Positions 1-5,921 of a stretch of DNA of 5,921 bases are shown here, one piece after another. The notes beneath the pieces were generated by a model. It was not told where the DNA came from, searched no databases, and saw only the letters and a list, made by a program, of their open reading frames with translations. The position numbers and the translations under genes are program-made. Each line of letters starts with the position of its first letter. Position 1 is the stretch's first letter. The stretch lies in NCBI GenBank assembly GCA_003557125.1, contig PWPN01000073.1:1-5921 (forward strand), in the 5' to 3' direction. The DNA is from Phycisphaerae bacterium (lineage in GTDB: Bacteria > Planctomycetota > Phycisphaerae > UBA1845 > PWPN01).

Positions 1-169
1 CATCCCGGGTTTCGCGCTGGATGATTGCGAACCCTTCTGGGGCGACGAGATCGAACGGATCGTGGGTTTCAAGGGCGGCCATGACGTGAGCGGATTGGCC
101 GATAAGCCTGTTCGCCTGCGCTTCGTCATGCACGACGCGGACTTGTATGCGATCCGGTTTCGGGAGTGA
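1..169 (+). CDS. C-terminal end of an unidentified, probably secreted glycan-active protein (5' partial)
   Basis: An open frame enters from the left edge (first full codon at 2) and ends at TGA 167-169, giving 56 residues. The visible peptide starts IPGFALDDCEPFWGDEIERI and ends PVRLRFVMHDADLYAIRF. From memory, a tail of the form 'GF..DDC..F.GDEIER...W/F.GG.D...L..KPVRLRF...DADLYA.RF' recurs at the C-terminus of large exported sialidase-like or GH32-like proteins in planctomycetes and related phyla, where it forms the last strands of a beta-sandwich. I cannot assign a family from 56 residues, so the glycan link is inference. Codon use resembles the genes downstream. The next gene begins 54 bases after this stop on the same strand, so co-transcription is plausible. 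Confidence 0.72.
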   Translation, partial: IPGFALDDCEPFWGDEIERIVGFKGGHDVSGLADKPVRLRFVMHDADLYAIRFRE

Positions 170-209
170 CTTATGCGGCGGTCAATCGCACGCAAAACGA
201 TTGTTCAGT

Positions 210-213
210 GGAG
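210..213 (+). promoter_or_regulatory. Ribosome binding site (GGAG) supporting the start of gene A at 224
   Basis: GGAG lies 10 bases before ATG 224. A competing in-frame ATG at 173 has its own GGAG (163-166), 6 bases upstream and inside the end of the previous gene. I prefer 224 because the 12 bases ACGTATCATGAA around it (217-228) recur exactly at the start of gene B (2484-2495), and because starting there makes both proteins exactly 695 residues with aligned signal peptides. Confidence 0.5.
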
Positions 214-223
214 ATTACGTATC

Positions 224-2311
224 ATGAAGGCACGCGGCAAGGGATGGATGGGATTGATGGTGTTGGCGGTTTCGTTGACCAGCGCAGGGGCCGAAACGGT
301 TTTTGCGCAGCAGGATTCCGCATTCGTTCACGGGGTTTATCGGCCGGACATCCCGTTCCCCGAGTTCATGCCGATGTGGCGCGAGGGATGGCCCTGGGAG
401 GATGAGCATGGCCAACGGGTGCGCTACGCCTATGAGGGAATGGAGCTGGGCGGGTACCTTTATGCGTTCGTACGCAACACGACGAACCGGACGTTGAACG
501 TCCAGGACGTGCTGCTCGAAGACGTGAGCCTCGTGCAGGCCATCGCGCCGCAGCGCGAAGTGGAGGATGTGGTCGAGGACAGGCATCCTTCGCACCTGGA
601 ATTTTCGAAACTGCCGGCTGACAAAATCGCACGGCTCGAAGCGGCAGGCGAACCCGTCTGGTGGAAGGCAGTGCCGCGTGAGCTCGCACCGGGCGAGGTC
701 TCTCAAATCACGATCCGGCTCCGACGCGATCCGAAAGTCGATACGATCCGGGTGGCCTTGCCGGCAGAGGACGGGGCGAGCCTGGCGGGCTCCGTGGAGA
801 CGGCCAAACGCCAGCCGCAATTCATGAGCATCGGGTTCTCGCCCGAGCTGGATACGGTCTACGCCTATCTCCGTCATCCGTCCGGCCGAGGCATCGCGCC
901 GAGCCGTATCCGCATCAACGACCAGGACGTGACGGCCCGGGCTACCGTGGCCGCGGACAGCAGCGTGGCTGTCGTCCCGGTGATCATCCCGCTCGCTGAG
1001 CCCCTCGCCAAGGCGAGCTTCAACGTCTACCAGGCCGAGTACGCCGACGGAACCCGCGCGATGGCCTGTCTCGGCACGTGGTACATGGACATGCCCTACG
1101 GCATGTGGGGTTACATCCACAAGGGCGCCACGCCCGAAGAGCGACGCGATTACTACATCAACGACATGCTGCTGCACAACATCAACGTATTGATGTATTC
1201 GCTGCCGCGCGATGCGGTTCAGTATCTGAACACGGATGAAGGGGCGGCTTTCGCACAATCGGTAGGCCTCAACCTGATGTCCCACTCGCTGCGGGGCCGA
1301 CACCGCAATACGCTCTTCTATTTCCTCCTCGACGAACCGGACATCGCCGACTTCTTTCTCAAGGACGTCGACCCCTACAAGCGGCTCGGCAGTCTCGCCC
1401 AGTGGCTCGTGACGCGGGCCGACAGCTGGCGACAACAGGATCCCGAGACCCCCAACCTGCTGAACATCAACAATACCTTCAAGCCGGAAAACTGGTACAC
1501 CTACGCGCAGCTGCCCGACATCGCCTGCGCGGACCCGTACTACCAGGAGGCTGTGCAGAGCGTGATCCACAGCGATCCGGGCAACATGGCAGCTTATACC
1601 AAGCCGACGTACGTCTACGGCGTGGGGAGGATTTACCAGTCCGCGGCGGCACCGAAACCGATGCACCTCATCCTGCACACGTGCCGATTCGATTTCCCGG
1701 AAGATCGCACGCCTTACCGCGCGCCCACTCCCGAGGAAAAGCGAATCGAGGTCTACTACGCGCTGGCCACGGGGGCCAAACAGCTTTCCTACTGGTGGTA
1801 CACGCCCTACGGCGAATACTACGGCGTCGGCGGCGACGCGCCGGAGATGGTCGACCTGTGGACCGAGATCGGCCTGCTCGGCGCCGAGGTGCGAACCGTC
1901 GGCGAGTTGCTCCAGTGGGCGTGCCCGGTCGAGATCCCTGTCGAGGCGCCGCAGTGGATATGGACGCGGAGCCTGGCTGTCGGGGACGACACGCTTATCC
2001 TGCTGGTCGTAAACGACAACCATTTCTCGGATCGGCTCGGGACGGTCATTCGGCCGATCGAGAACGCGAAACTCGATGTCACGATGCCTTCGTGGATGGA
2101 GGCGGCTGACGTCTTCGAGATGACCTATGATGGTACCCAGGACATCGACTCCGAAAGCGAAGGGCGATCCCTGAACGTCGATCTGGGCACGGTCGAAGTG
2201 ACGCGGATGATCCTCGTCACGAAACGGCCCGAACTCCGCGCGGAACTTCAGAAGCGCTACGACGACAACTTTGCCGAGAACGTGCGAAAGCTCAAGGCTA
2301 TCGAGCGATAA
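224..2311 (+). CDS. Secreted glycoside-hydrolase-like protein, paralogue A of a tandem array
   Basis: This encodes 695 residues. Residues 1-28 form a signal peptide: basic start MKARGKGW, hydrophobic core GLMVLAVSL, and cleavage likely after AGA (23) or VFA (28). Residues 30-285 look beta-rich and include the family motifs MPMWREGWPW (49-58) and RVRYAYEGM (65-73). From about 285 to 560 a probable TIM-barrel-like region begins at GTWYMDMPYGMWGY and carries RNTLFYFLLDEPD (D370-E371-P372), LNINNTF, ACADPYYQ (435-441) and LSYWWYTPYGEYYG (521-534). The DEP motif sits at the end of a hydrophobic strand, like the N/DEP acid-base motif of clan-A-type glycosidases. E371 is therefore a candidate acid-base and E531 a possible second carboxylate; both are inference. 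Residues 575-670 look like a beta-sandwich, and 671-695 a charged helix. An alternative start at 173 would add 17 arginine-rich residues. It aligns gaplessly with gene B (about 79% identity) but differs sharply at residues 82-125. The gene is real; family and substrate are unknown. Confidence 0.93.
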   Translation: MKARGKGWMGLMVLAVSLTSAGAETVFAQQDSAFVHGVYRPDIPFPEFMPMWREGWPWEDEHGQRVRYAYEGMELGGYLYAFVRNTTNRTLNVQDVLLEDVSLVQAIAPQREVEDVVEDRHPSHLEFSKLPADKIARLEAAGEPVWWKAVPRELAPGEVSQITIRLRRDPKVDTIRVALPAEDGASLAGSVETAKRQPQFMSIGFSPELDTVYAYLRHPSGRGIAPSRIRINDQDVTARATVAADSSVAVVPVIIPLAEPLAKASFNVYQAEYADGTRAMACLGTWYMDMPYGMWGYIHKGATPEERRDYYINDMLLHNINVLMYSLPRDAVQYLNTDEGAAFAQSVGLNLMSHSLRGRHRNTLFYFLLDEPDIADFFLKDVDPYKRLGSLAQWLVTRADSWRQQDPETPNLLNINNTFKPENWYTYAQLPDIACADPYYQEAVQSVIHSDPGNMAAYTKPTYVYGVGRIYQSAAAPKPMHLILHTCRFDFPEDRTPYRAPTPEEKRIEVYYALATGAKQLSYWWYTPYGEYYGVGGDAPEMVDLWTEIGLLGAEVRTVGELLQWACPVEIPVEAPQWIWTRSLAVGDDTLILLVVNDNHFSDRLGTVIRPIENAKLDVTMPSWMEAADVFEMTYDGTQDIDSESEGRSLNVDLGTVEVTRMILVTKRPELRAELQKRYDDNFAENVRKLKAIER

Positions 2312-2350
2312 CTGTGATAAGAACGATGGCGCATGAGCCCGATGCTACGT

Positions 2351-2387
2351 GCGCGATGACAAGACAGGCGAGACGCCCGTACCACCC
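2351..2387 (+). repeat. Shared intergenic block, copy 1 (GGCGAGACGCC element)
   Basis: This 37-base stretch matches 4626-4662 at the same length. Its core GGCGAGACGCCCGTACCACC starts at 2367 and differs from copy 2 at two positions. ACAGGCG and CGCCCGT flank the triplet AGA as an imperfect inverted repeat, so a small hairpin is possible. I recall similar CAGGCGAGACGCCTG-type elements scattered between genes in planctomycete-like genomes, but I cannot check that here. It is either a dispersed repeat or part of the duplicated unit. Confidence 0.6.
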
Positions 2388-2474
2388 GGATAGGCGCCGC
2401 TTGACCGCTCTGTGATGTGACGCTTACGGATCGCGACGGCGACCTGAAAGAGATTCTTCGAAAGGTATCGTTAC

Positions 2475-2484
2475 AAGGAAAGGA
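2475..2484 (+). promoter_or_regulatory. Ribosome binding site of gene B (AAGGAAAGGA)
   Basis: A double purine-rich site, AAGGAA then AGGA, ends 6 bases before ATG 2491. The surrounding leader TCGTTACAAGGAAAGGA (2468-2484) recurs with one base missing before gene C, at the same distance from its ATG. This strongly supports both starts. It is a clearer site than that of gene A, where the equivalent leader has diverged. Confidence 0.75.
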
Positions 2485-2490
2485 CGTATC

Positions 2491-4578
2491 ATGAACGTAC
2501 GCACCAAAGGTTTGATCGCTTTGCTGCTCGTTGCGACGGCGCTGACGAGCGTGGGCGCGGAGACGGCACTCGCGCAGCAGGATTCCGCATTCGTTCATGG
2601 GGTGTATCGGCCGGACATCCCGTTCCCCGAGTTCATGCCGATGTGGCGCGAGGGTTGGCCTTGGGTCGATGAGCATGGCCAACGGGTGCGTTACGCCTAT
2701 GAGGGGATGCCGTTGGGCGGCTACCTTTACGCGTATGTGCGCAACACGAGCAACGCTCCGATCGAGGTAAAAGATTTCGAGATCAACGGCGTGAGCATTG
2801 TCGAAGGTCTCCCGTACCATACGGACGAGGAAGTGACCGGCGAGCAGGTGGCCATCGCGTCGTTGGAGTTCTCCAAGCTGCCGGCTGACCAGATCGCTCG
2901 GCTCGAAGCGGCCGGCGAACCCGTCTGGTGGAAGGCGGAGCCACGCGAGGTCGCACCGGGAGAAGTGTGCGAAATCGTCATCCGCCTTCGACGCGACCCG
3001 AGGACGAACACGGTTCGAGTGACGGTGCCAACGGCCGGAGAGACGCGCCTCGAAGGCACCGTGAACGTTCGGAGGCGCCAGCCGCAATTCATGAGCATCG
3101 GGTTTTCGCCCGAACTGGATACGGTCTACGCCTACCTGCGCCATCCTTCCGGTCAAGGCGTTGCACCGAACCGCATCCTCATCAACGGCCAGGATGTGAC
3201 CGCCCGCGCGACGATCAAGGCTGACCGAGACGTGGGCATCGTCCCGGTGATCATCCCCCTTCAAGAGCCCTTCGCCCAGGCGAGCTATAACGTCTTCCAG
3301 GCCGACTACGCCGACGGGACGCAGGCGATGACCCGCCTCGGGACGTGGTACATGGACTTCCCCTACGGCATGTGGGGCTATATCAACCGAGGCGCCACGC
3401 CCGAAGAGCGACGCGACTACTACATCAACGACATGCTGCTGCACAACATCAACCTTTTGATGTACTCGCTGCCGCGCGATGCCATGGTGTATCTGAACAC
3501 GGACGAAGGGGCTGCCTTCGCCCGGTCCGTCGGGCTCAATGCCATGTCCACGTCGGTTCACGGCCGACACCGCAACACGCTGTTCTATTTCCTGACCGAC
3601 GAGCCGGACGCAGCGGATTACGTGAGCACGATGCTCGATCCCTACAAGCGTCTCGGCGGGCGCGGCCAATACCTCGTGCAGCGCCACCACCTCTTCCGTG
3701 ACCAGGACCCTGACCGGCCGACGCTGCTGAACATCAACAACACGTTCAAGCCGGAGAACTGGTACATGTACGCGCAGCTTCCCGACATCGCCTGCGCGGA
3801 CCCCTACTACCAGGAAGGCGTGCAGAGCGTGCTCCAGAACGATCCGGGCAACATGGCCGGCTATCTCAAACCGACGTATGTCTACGGCGCAGGCAAGATC
3901 TACCAGTCCGCGGCTGCACCGAAGCCGATGCACCTCATCCTGCACACGTGCCGATTCGATTTCCCGGAAGACCGCACGCCTTACCGCGCACCCACGGCCG
4001 AGGAAAAGCGCATCGAGGTCTACTACGCGCTGGCCACGGGCGCCAAGCAGCTTTCGTACTGGTGGTACACGCCCTACGGCGAATACTACGGGGTCGGCGG
4101 CGATGCGCCGGAGATGATCGACCTGTGGACCGAGATCGGCCTGCTCGGCGCCGAGGTGCGAACCGTCGGCGAACTGTTCCAATGGGCGTGCCCGGTCGAG
4201 CTGGCCATCGAGGCGCCGCACTGGGTGTGGACGCGGAGCCTGGTCGTCGGCGACGACACGCTCATTCTGCTGGTCGTCAATGACAACCATTTCTCGGATC
4301 GGCTCGGGACGGTGATCCGACCGATCGAGAACGCGACACTCGATGTCACCCTGCCGTCGTGGATGGAGGCGGCCGACGTCTTCGAGATGACCTATGAGGG
4401 GACGAAGGACATCGACTCGGCAAGTGAAGGGCGATCCCTGAACGTCGACCTGGGTACGGTCGAGGTGACGCGGATGATTCTCGTCACGAAAAGGCCGGAA
4501 CTTCGTGCGGAACTTCAGAAACGCTACGACGACAACTTCGCCGACAACGTGCGGAAGCTCATGGCCATCGAGCGGTAA
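2491..4578 (+). CDS. Secreted glycoside-hydrolase-like protein, paralogue B of a tandem array
   Basis: This encodes 695 residues, colinear with A with no insertion or deletion; I count about 148 differences. The signal peptide is MNVRTKGLIALLLVATALTS with cleavage near AGAET-like VGAET or after ALA (28). All landmark motifs of A are kept at identical positions: MPMWREGWPW (49-58), RVRYAYEGM (65-73), TDEPD (369-373, candidate acid-base E371), LNINNTF, ACADPYYQ (435-441), LSYWWYTPYGEYYG (521-534) and the C-terminal helix RPELRAELQKRYD. The C-terminal part is almost unchanged from A (4 differences in residues 461-560). Signal-peptide residues and residues 82-125 differ greatly. In 82-125 and again at 369-403, B resembles gene C more than A. 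Start choice rests on a strong AAGGAAAGGA site 6 bases upstream. It is exported and likely acts on a polysaccharide or glycoconjugate, which is inference. Nothing suggests decay. Confidence 0.94.
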   Translation: MNVRTKGLIALLLVATALTSVGAETALAQQDSAFVHGVYRPDIPFPEFMPMWREGWPWVDEHGQRVRYAYEGMPLGGYLYAYVRNTSNAPIEVKDFEINGVSIVEGLPYHTDEEVTGEQVAIASLEFSKLPADQIARLEAAGEPVWWKAEPREVAPGEVCEIVIRLRRDPRTNTVRVTVPTAGETRLEGTVNVRRRQPQFMSIGFSPELDTVYAYLRHPSGQGVAPNRILINGQDVTARATIKADRDVGIVPVIIPLQEPFAQASYNVFQADYADGTQAMTRLGTWYMDFPYGMWGYINRGATPEERRDYYINDMLLHNINLLMYSLPRDAMVYLNTDEGAAFARSVGLNAMSTSVHGRHRNTLFYFLTDEPDAADYVSTMLDPYKRLGGRGQYLVQRHHLFRDQDPDRPTLLNINNTFKPENWYMYAQLPDIACADPYYQEGVQSVLQNDPGNMAGYLKPTYVYGAGKIYQSAAAPKPMHLILHTCRFDFPEDRTPYRAPTAEEKRIEVYYALATGAKQLSYWWYTPYGEYYGVGGDAPEMIDLWTEIGLLGAEVRTVGELFQWACPVELAIEAPHWVWTRSLVVGDDTLILLVVNDNHFSDRLGTVIRPIENATLDVTLPSWMEAADVFEMTYEGTKDIDSASEGRSLNVDLGTVEVTRMILVTKRPELRAELQKRYDDNFADNVRKLMAIER

Positions 4579-4625
4579 CGGTTATGTCCGCAAATGTAAA
4601 GTAGCGCAAGGCCGAGGGCCTCCGC

Positions 4626-4662
4626 GCGCGACAAATGAACGGGCGAGACGCCGGTGCCACCC
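4626..4662 (+). repeat. Shared intergenic block, copy 2 (GGCGAGACGCC element)
   Basis: This is the counterpart of 2351-2387, aligned over 37 bases. The core starting at 4642 (GGCGAGACGCCGGTGCCACC) differs from copy 1 only at C/G and A/G positions, while the 5' half is looser. It begins 48 bases after the stop of B, whereas copy 1 begins 40 bases after the stop of A. No equivalent is present in the 54 bases before gene A. Confidence 0.6.
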
Positions 4663-4685
4663 TGACATCCGACGCTTTCAGGGTG
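4658..4685 (+). promoter_or_regulatory. Perfect 8-bp inverted repeat upstream of gene C
   Basis: CACCCTGA (4658-4665) pairs perfectly with TCAGGGTG (4678-4685) around a 12-base loop. It lies 34 bases before the ATG of C and just upstream of its ribosome binding site, and overlaps the last bases of the shared block. It is not followed by a T run, so an intrinsic terminator is unlikely. A transcript-stabilising hairpin, an operator dyad or chance remain possible. The right arm is absent from the A-B gap, so the structure is specific to this gap. Confidence 0.35.
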
Positions 4686-4704
4686 TACTCGCATGCCTCG
4701 TTAC

Positions 4705-4713
4705 AGGAAAGGA
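4705..4713 (+). promoter_or_regulatory. Ribosome binding site of gene C (AGGAAAGGA)
   Basis: AGGAAAGGA ends 6 bases before ATG 4720, the same spacing as in gene B. The leader TCGTTACAGGAAAGGA (4698-4713) matches that of B except for one missing A. The conservation fixes the start of C, whose frame stays open to the end of the window. Confidence 0.75.
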
Positions 4714-4719
4714 AAAATT

Positions 4720-5921
4720 ATGAACGCATGGCGCAACAGGATGATCGGATTGGGCGCTTTGGCGGTGGTGCTGACCGGCATCAACGCCGTCCCGACGGCG
4801 ATGGGCTCCGAGGTCCGTGCCGTCTATCAGGCCGACGTAAGGTATGACGAATTCATGCCGTTGTGGCGCGAGGGTTGGCCCTGGTTCGACGAACAGGGTC
4901 AGCGCGTCCGTTACGCCTACGAAGGCATGGAGCTGGGCGGCTTTCTGCTCGCTTATTTCCGCAACACGGGCGACTCGCCTCTGGAAGTGAAGGACTTTCA
5001 TCTCGACGGCGTCAGCGTGGTCGAGGGCGTCGCGTACAATACGGACGAGGAGGTGACCGGGCGCGACGTAGCCATCGCGTCGCTGCAATTCTCCGATCTG
5101 CCGGCTGACCAGATCGCGCGACTCGAGGCGGCCGGCGAACCGGTCTGGTGGAAGGTCAAGCCGACCGTCATCCCGCCGGGCGGCTGGGGCGAACTCATCG
5201 TGCGTCTGCGGCGCGACCCGAAGGCCGACCATGTGACGCTTACGTTGCCGGACGGCCGAGACGGCACGACGCAAACGCGGGTCGACACGAATCAGGCACA
5301 GGCGCGATTCTTCACCGTCAACTTCAGCGAGGGGCTCGAACGCATCGATGCCTACCTCCGTCACCCGTCGGGCCGGGGCATCGCACCGAATCGGATTCTC
5401 CTCGACGGGCAGGATATTACGTCTCGATGCACGATCATTGCCGACCCGCAACTTGAAACGGTCTACGTGCGGATGGACCTGGCTGAGCCGCTCACGGAAG
5501 GGCAGTACTATGTTTTCGGCGCCGAGTATCCGGACGGCCATTGGGCGCGGGCCTGCCTGGGCGCATGGTACATGGGGACGGTCTACGGTATGTGGGGCTC
5601 GCACGACCGCGGCGAGACGCCCGAGCAGGTCGCGCGGAACTTTTTAAGCGACATGGCCACGCACAACATCAACGTGCACATGCTCCATTCGTCGGGCCCG
5701 GGACACGAATACATGCACGGCCCGGAAGGCCCGGCGCTGCTCGAAGAGTACGGCATCCGCAAGATGCTCCACTGGGTGGACGCTGCATTCGACCCGATCT
5801 TCTACTTCGTCGTGGACGAGCCGGACGCAGCCGACTTCGTGAGCACGATGCTCGATCCTTACAAACGGCTCGGCGGACGCGCGCAATATCTCGTCGAACG
5901 GTGCAAGCTGTTCCGCAGGCA
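4720..5921 (+). CDS. Secreted glycoside-hydrolase-like protein, paralogue C (3' partial)
   Basis: The frame is open from ATG 4720 to the window edge, giving 400 full codons without a stop. The signal peptide is MNAWRNRMIGLGALAVVLTG with cleavage near AMG or GS (28-30). Family motifs are recognisable: DEFMPLWREGWPWFDEQG (43-60), QRVRYAYEGMELGG (61-74), LPADQIARLEAAGEPVWWK (127-145), AYLRHPSGRGIAPNRI (211-226), WYMGTVYGMWG (283-293), HNINVHM (315-321), and FYFVVDEPDAADF (361-373) with D366-E367-P368. It is a few residues shorter than A and B at equivalent points. The segment between the barrel start and the DEP motif (about 298-360) is largely rewritten compared with A and B and lacks their YLNTDEGAAFA motif. 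Keeping DEP while changing the surrounding loops suggests the same core chemistry on a different ligand, which is inference. If full, the gene would end about 890 bases past the window edge. It may also be a shorter variant. Confidence 0.9.
   Translation, partial: MNAWRNRMIGLGALAVVLTGINAVPTAMGSEVRAVYQADVRYDEFMPLWREGWPWFDEQGQRVRYAYEGMELGGFLLAYFRNTGDSPLEVKDFHLDGVSVVEGVAYNTDEEVTGRDVAIASLQFSDLPADQIARLEAAGEPVWWKVKPTVIPPGGWGELIVRLRRDPKADHVTLTLPDGRDGTTQTRVDTNQAQARFFTVNFSEGLERIDAYLRHPSGRGIAPNRILLDGQDITSRCTIIADPQLETVYVRMDLAEPLTEGQYYVFGAEYPDGHWARACLGAWYMGTVYGMWGSHDRGETPEQVARNFLSDMATHNINVHMLHSSGPGHEYMHGPEGPALLEEYGIRKMLHWVDAAFDPIFYFVVDEPDAADFVSTMLDPYKRLGGRAQYLVERCKLFRR

Larger units (their letters stand above)
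2312..2490 (+). other. Intergenic region between A and B, partly duplicated
   Basis: These 179 noncoding bases lie between the TAA of A and the ATG of B. They contain a 37-base block (2351-2387) shared with the B-C gap and a leader sequence at 2468-2484 also shared with that gap. Between the two lie about 80 bases with only loose similarity to the shorter B-C gap. I see no convincing terminator (no strong stem followed by a T run) and only a weak promoter-like TTGACC at 2401. B could be transcribed from A or from its own unrecognised promoter. Confidence 0.6.
4579..4719 (+). other. Intergenic region between B and C
   Basis: These 141 noncoding bases contain copy 2 of the shared block, an 8-bp inverted repeat overlapping its end, and the conserved ribosome-binding leader of C. 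The region is 38 bases shorter than the A-B gap; the difference falls between the shared block and the leader. No T run follows the hairpin, so I do not call a terminator. Confidence 0.6.
224..5921 (+). repeat. Tandem gene array of three paralogues (period about 2.2-2.3 kb)
   Basis: A and B lie at a constant offset of 2267 bases with no indel across 2088 coding bases. C follows with its start 2229 bases after the start of B. Nucleotide identity between A and B is uneven: about 8 differences in 137 bases over 305-441 and about 19 in 300 bases over 1604-1903, but very low at 467-598. The duplicated unit includes part of the spacer (37-base block and ribosome-binding leader). The array may continue to the right. 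Confidence 0.85.

Noticed and set aside
215..2023. 602-residue open frame on the minus strand opposite gene A
   Set aside because: Its peptide is rich in H, R, D and V with no recognisable motif. It mirrors the codon bias of gene A, and a similar minus-strand frame appears opposite gene B because A and B are duplicates. Gene A has a signal peptide, motifs and paralogue conservation.
2326..2415. 29-codon open frame in the A-B gap (MAHEPDATCAM...)
   Set aside because: It has no good ribosome binding site, is not conserved in the B-C gap, and overlaps the repeat block.
2401..2429. TTGACC with TTACGG 17 bases later as a promoter for gene B
   Set aside because: The -35-like hexamer is good but the -10 is poor, and the sequence is not kept in the B-C gap. 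In GC-rich, planctomycete-like DNA such a match is weak evidence.
2257..4290. 677-residue open frame on the minus strand opposite gene B, crossing the A-B gap
   Set aside because: It is a shadow of B in a GC-rich genome. It crosses a noncoding spacer, has low-complexity arginine/histidine/valine composition, and has no ribosome binding site that I could support.
4635..4847. 70-residue open frame overlapping the start of gene C
   Set aside because: It is in another frame, runs through the repeat and the ribosome binding site of C, and becomes a shadow of C. C has the conserved leader and family motifs.
4678..5604. 308-residue minus-strand frame opposite gene C
   Set aside because: It is the same kind of codon-bias shadow as seen opposite A and B, with no motif and no independent support.

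Overview
The window is GC-rich and densely coded on the + strand. It holds the 3' end of one gene and then three consecutive, same-strand paralogues of a large secreted protein. I call these A (224-2311), B (2491-4578) and C (from 4720, running off the right edge). Dense coding, many W/Y-rich exported proteins, an upstream gene ending in PVRLRFVMHDADLYAIRF and a recurrent GGCGAGACGCC element between genes are what I would expect from a planctomycete-like or Hydrogenedentes-like bacterium specialised in glycans. That placement is inferred from style and recall, not demonstrated.

Layout. Positions 1-169 are the C-terminal 56 codons of an unidentified protein whose tail resembles secreted glycan-active proteins. 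After 54 bases comes A, then a 179-base gap, B, a 141-base gap, and the first 400 codons of C. A and B are both exactly 695 residues, align without a gap (constant offset 2267 bases) and share about 79% of residues by my count. C is more distant and a few residues shorter at equivalent points. Each has an N-terminal signal peptide, a beta-rich N-terminal half, a probable TIM-barrel-like region with a DEPD motif at a strand end, and (A and B only, since C is cut) a beta-rich C-terminal domain and a charged terminal helix. The best functional guess is a glycoside-hydrolase-like enzyme or glycan-binding derivative of an unnamed family. Substrate and activity cannot be read from the sequence.

The most notable signal is that the array is mosaic. 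Over most of their length A and B are near-identical and C is the outlier. In two sharply bounded patches (residues 82-125 and about 369-403 of A and B) B instead resembles C and A is the outlier. This suggests gene conversion or recombination between array members, or diversification of particular surfaces. The two intergenic regions also share a 37-base block and a near-identical ribosome-binding leader, so the duplicated unit includes noncoding sequence. No RNA gene, CRISPR array, transposase or defence system was seen.
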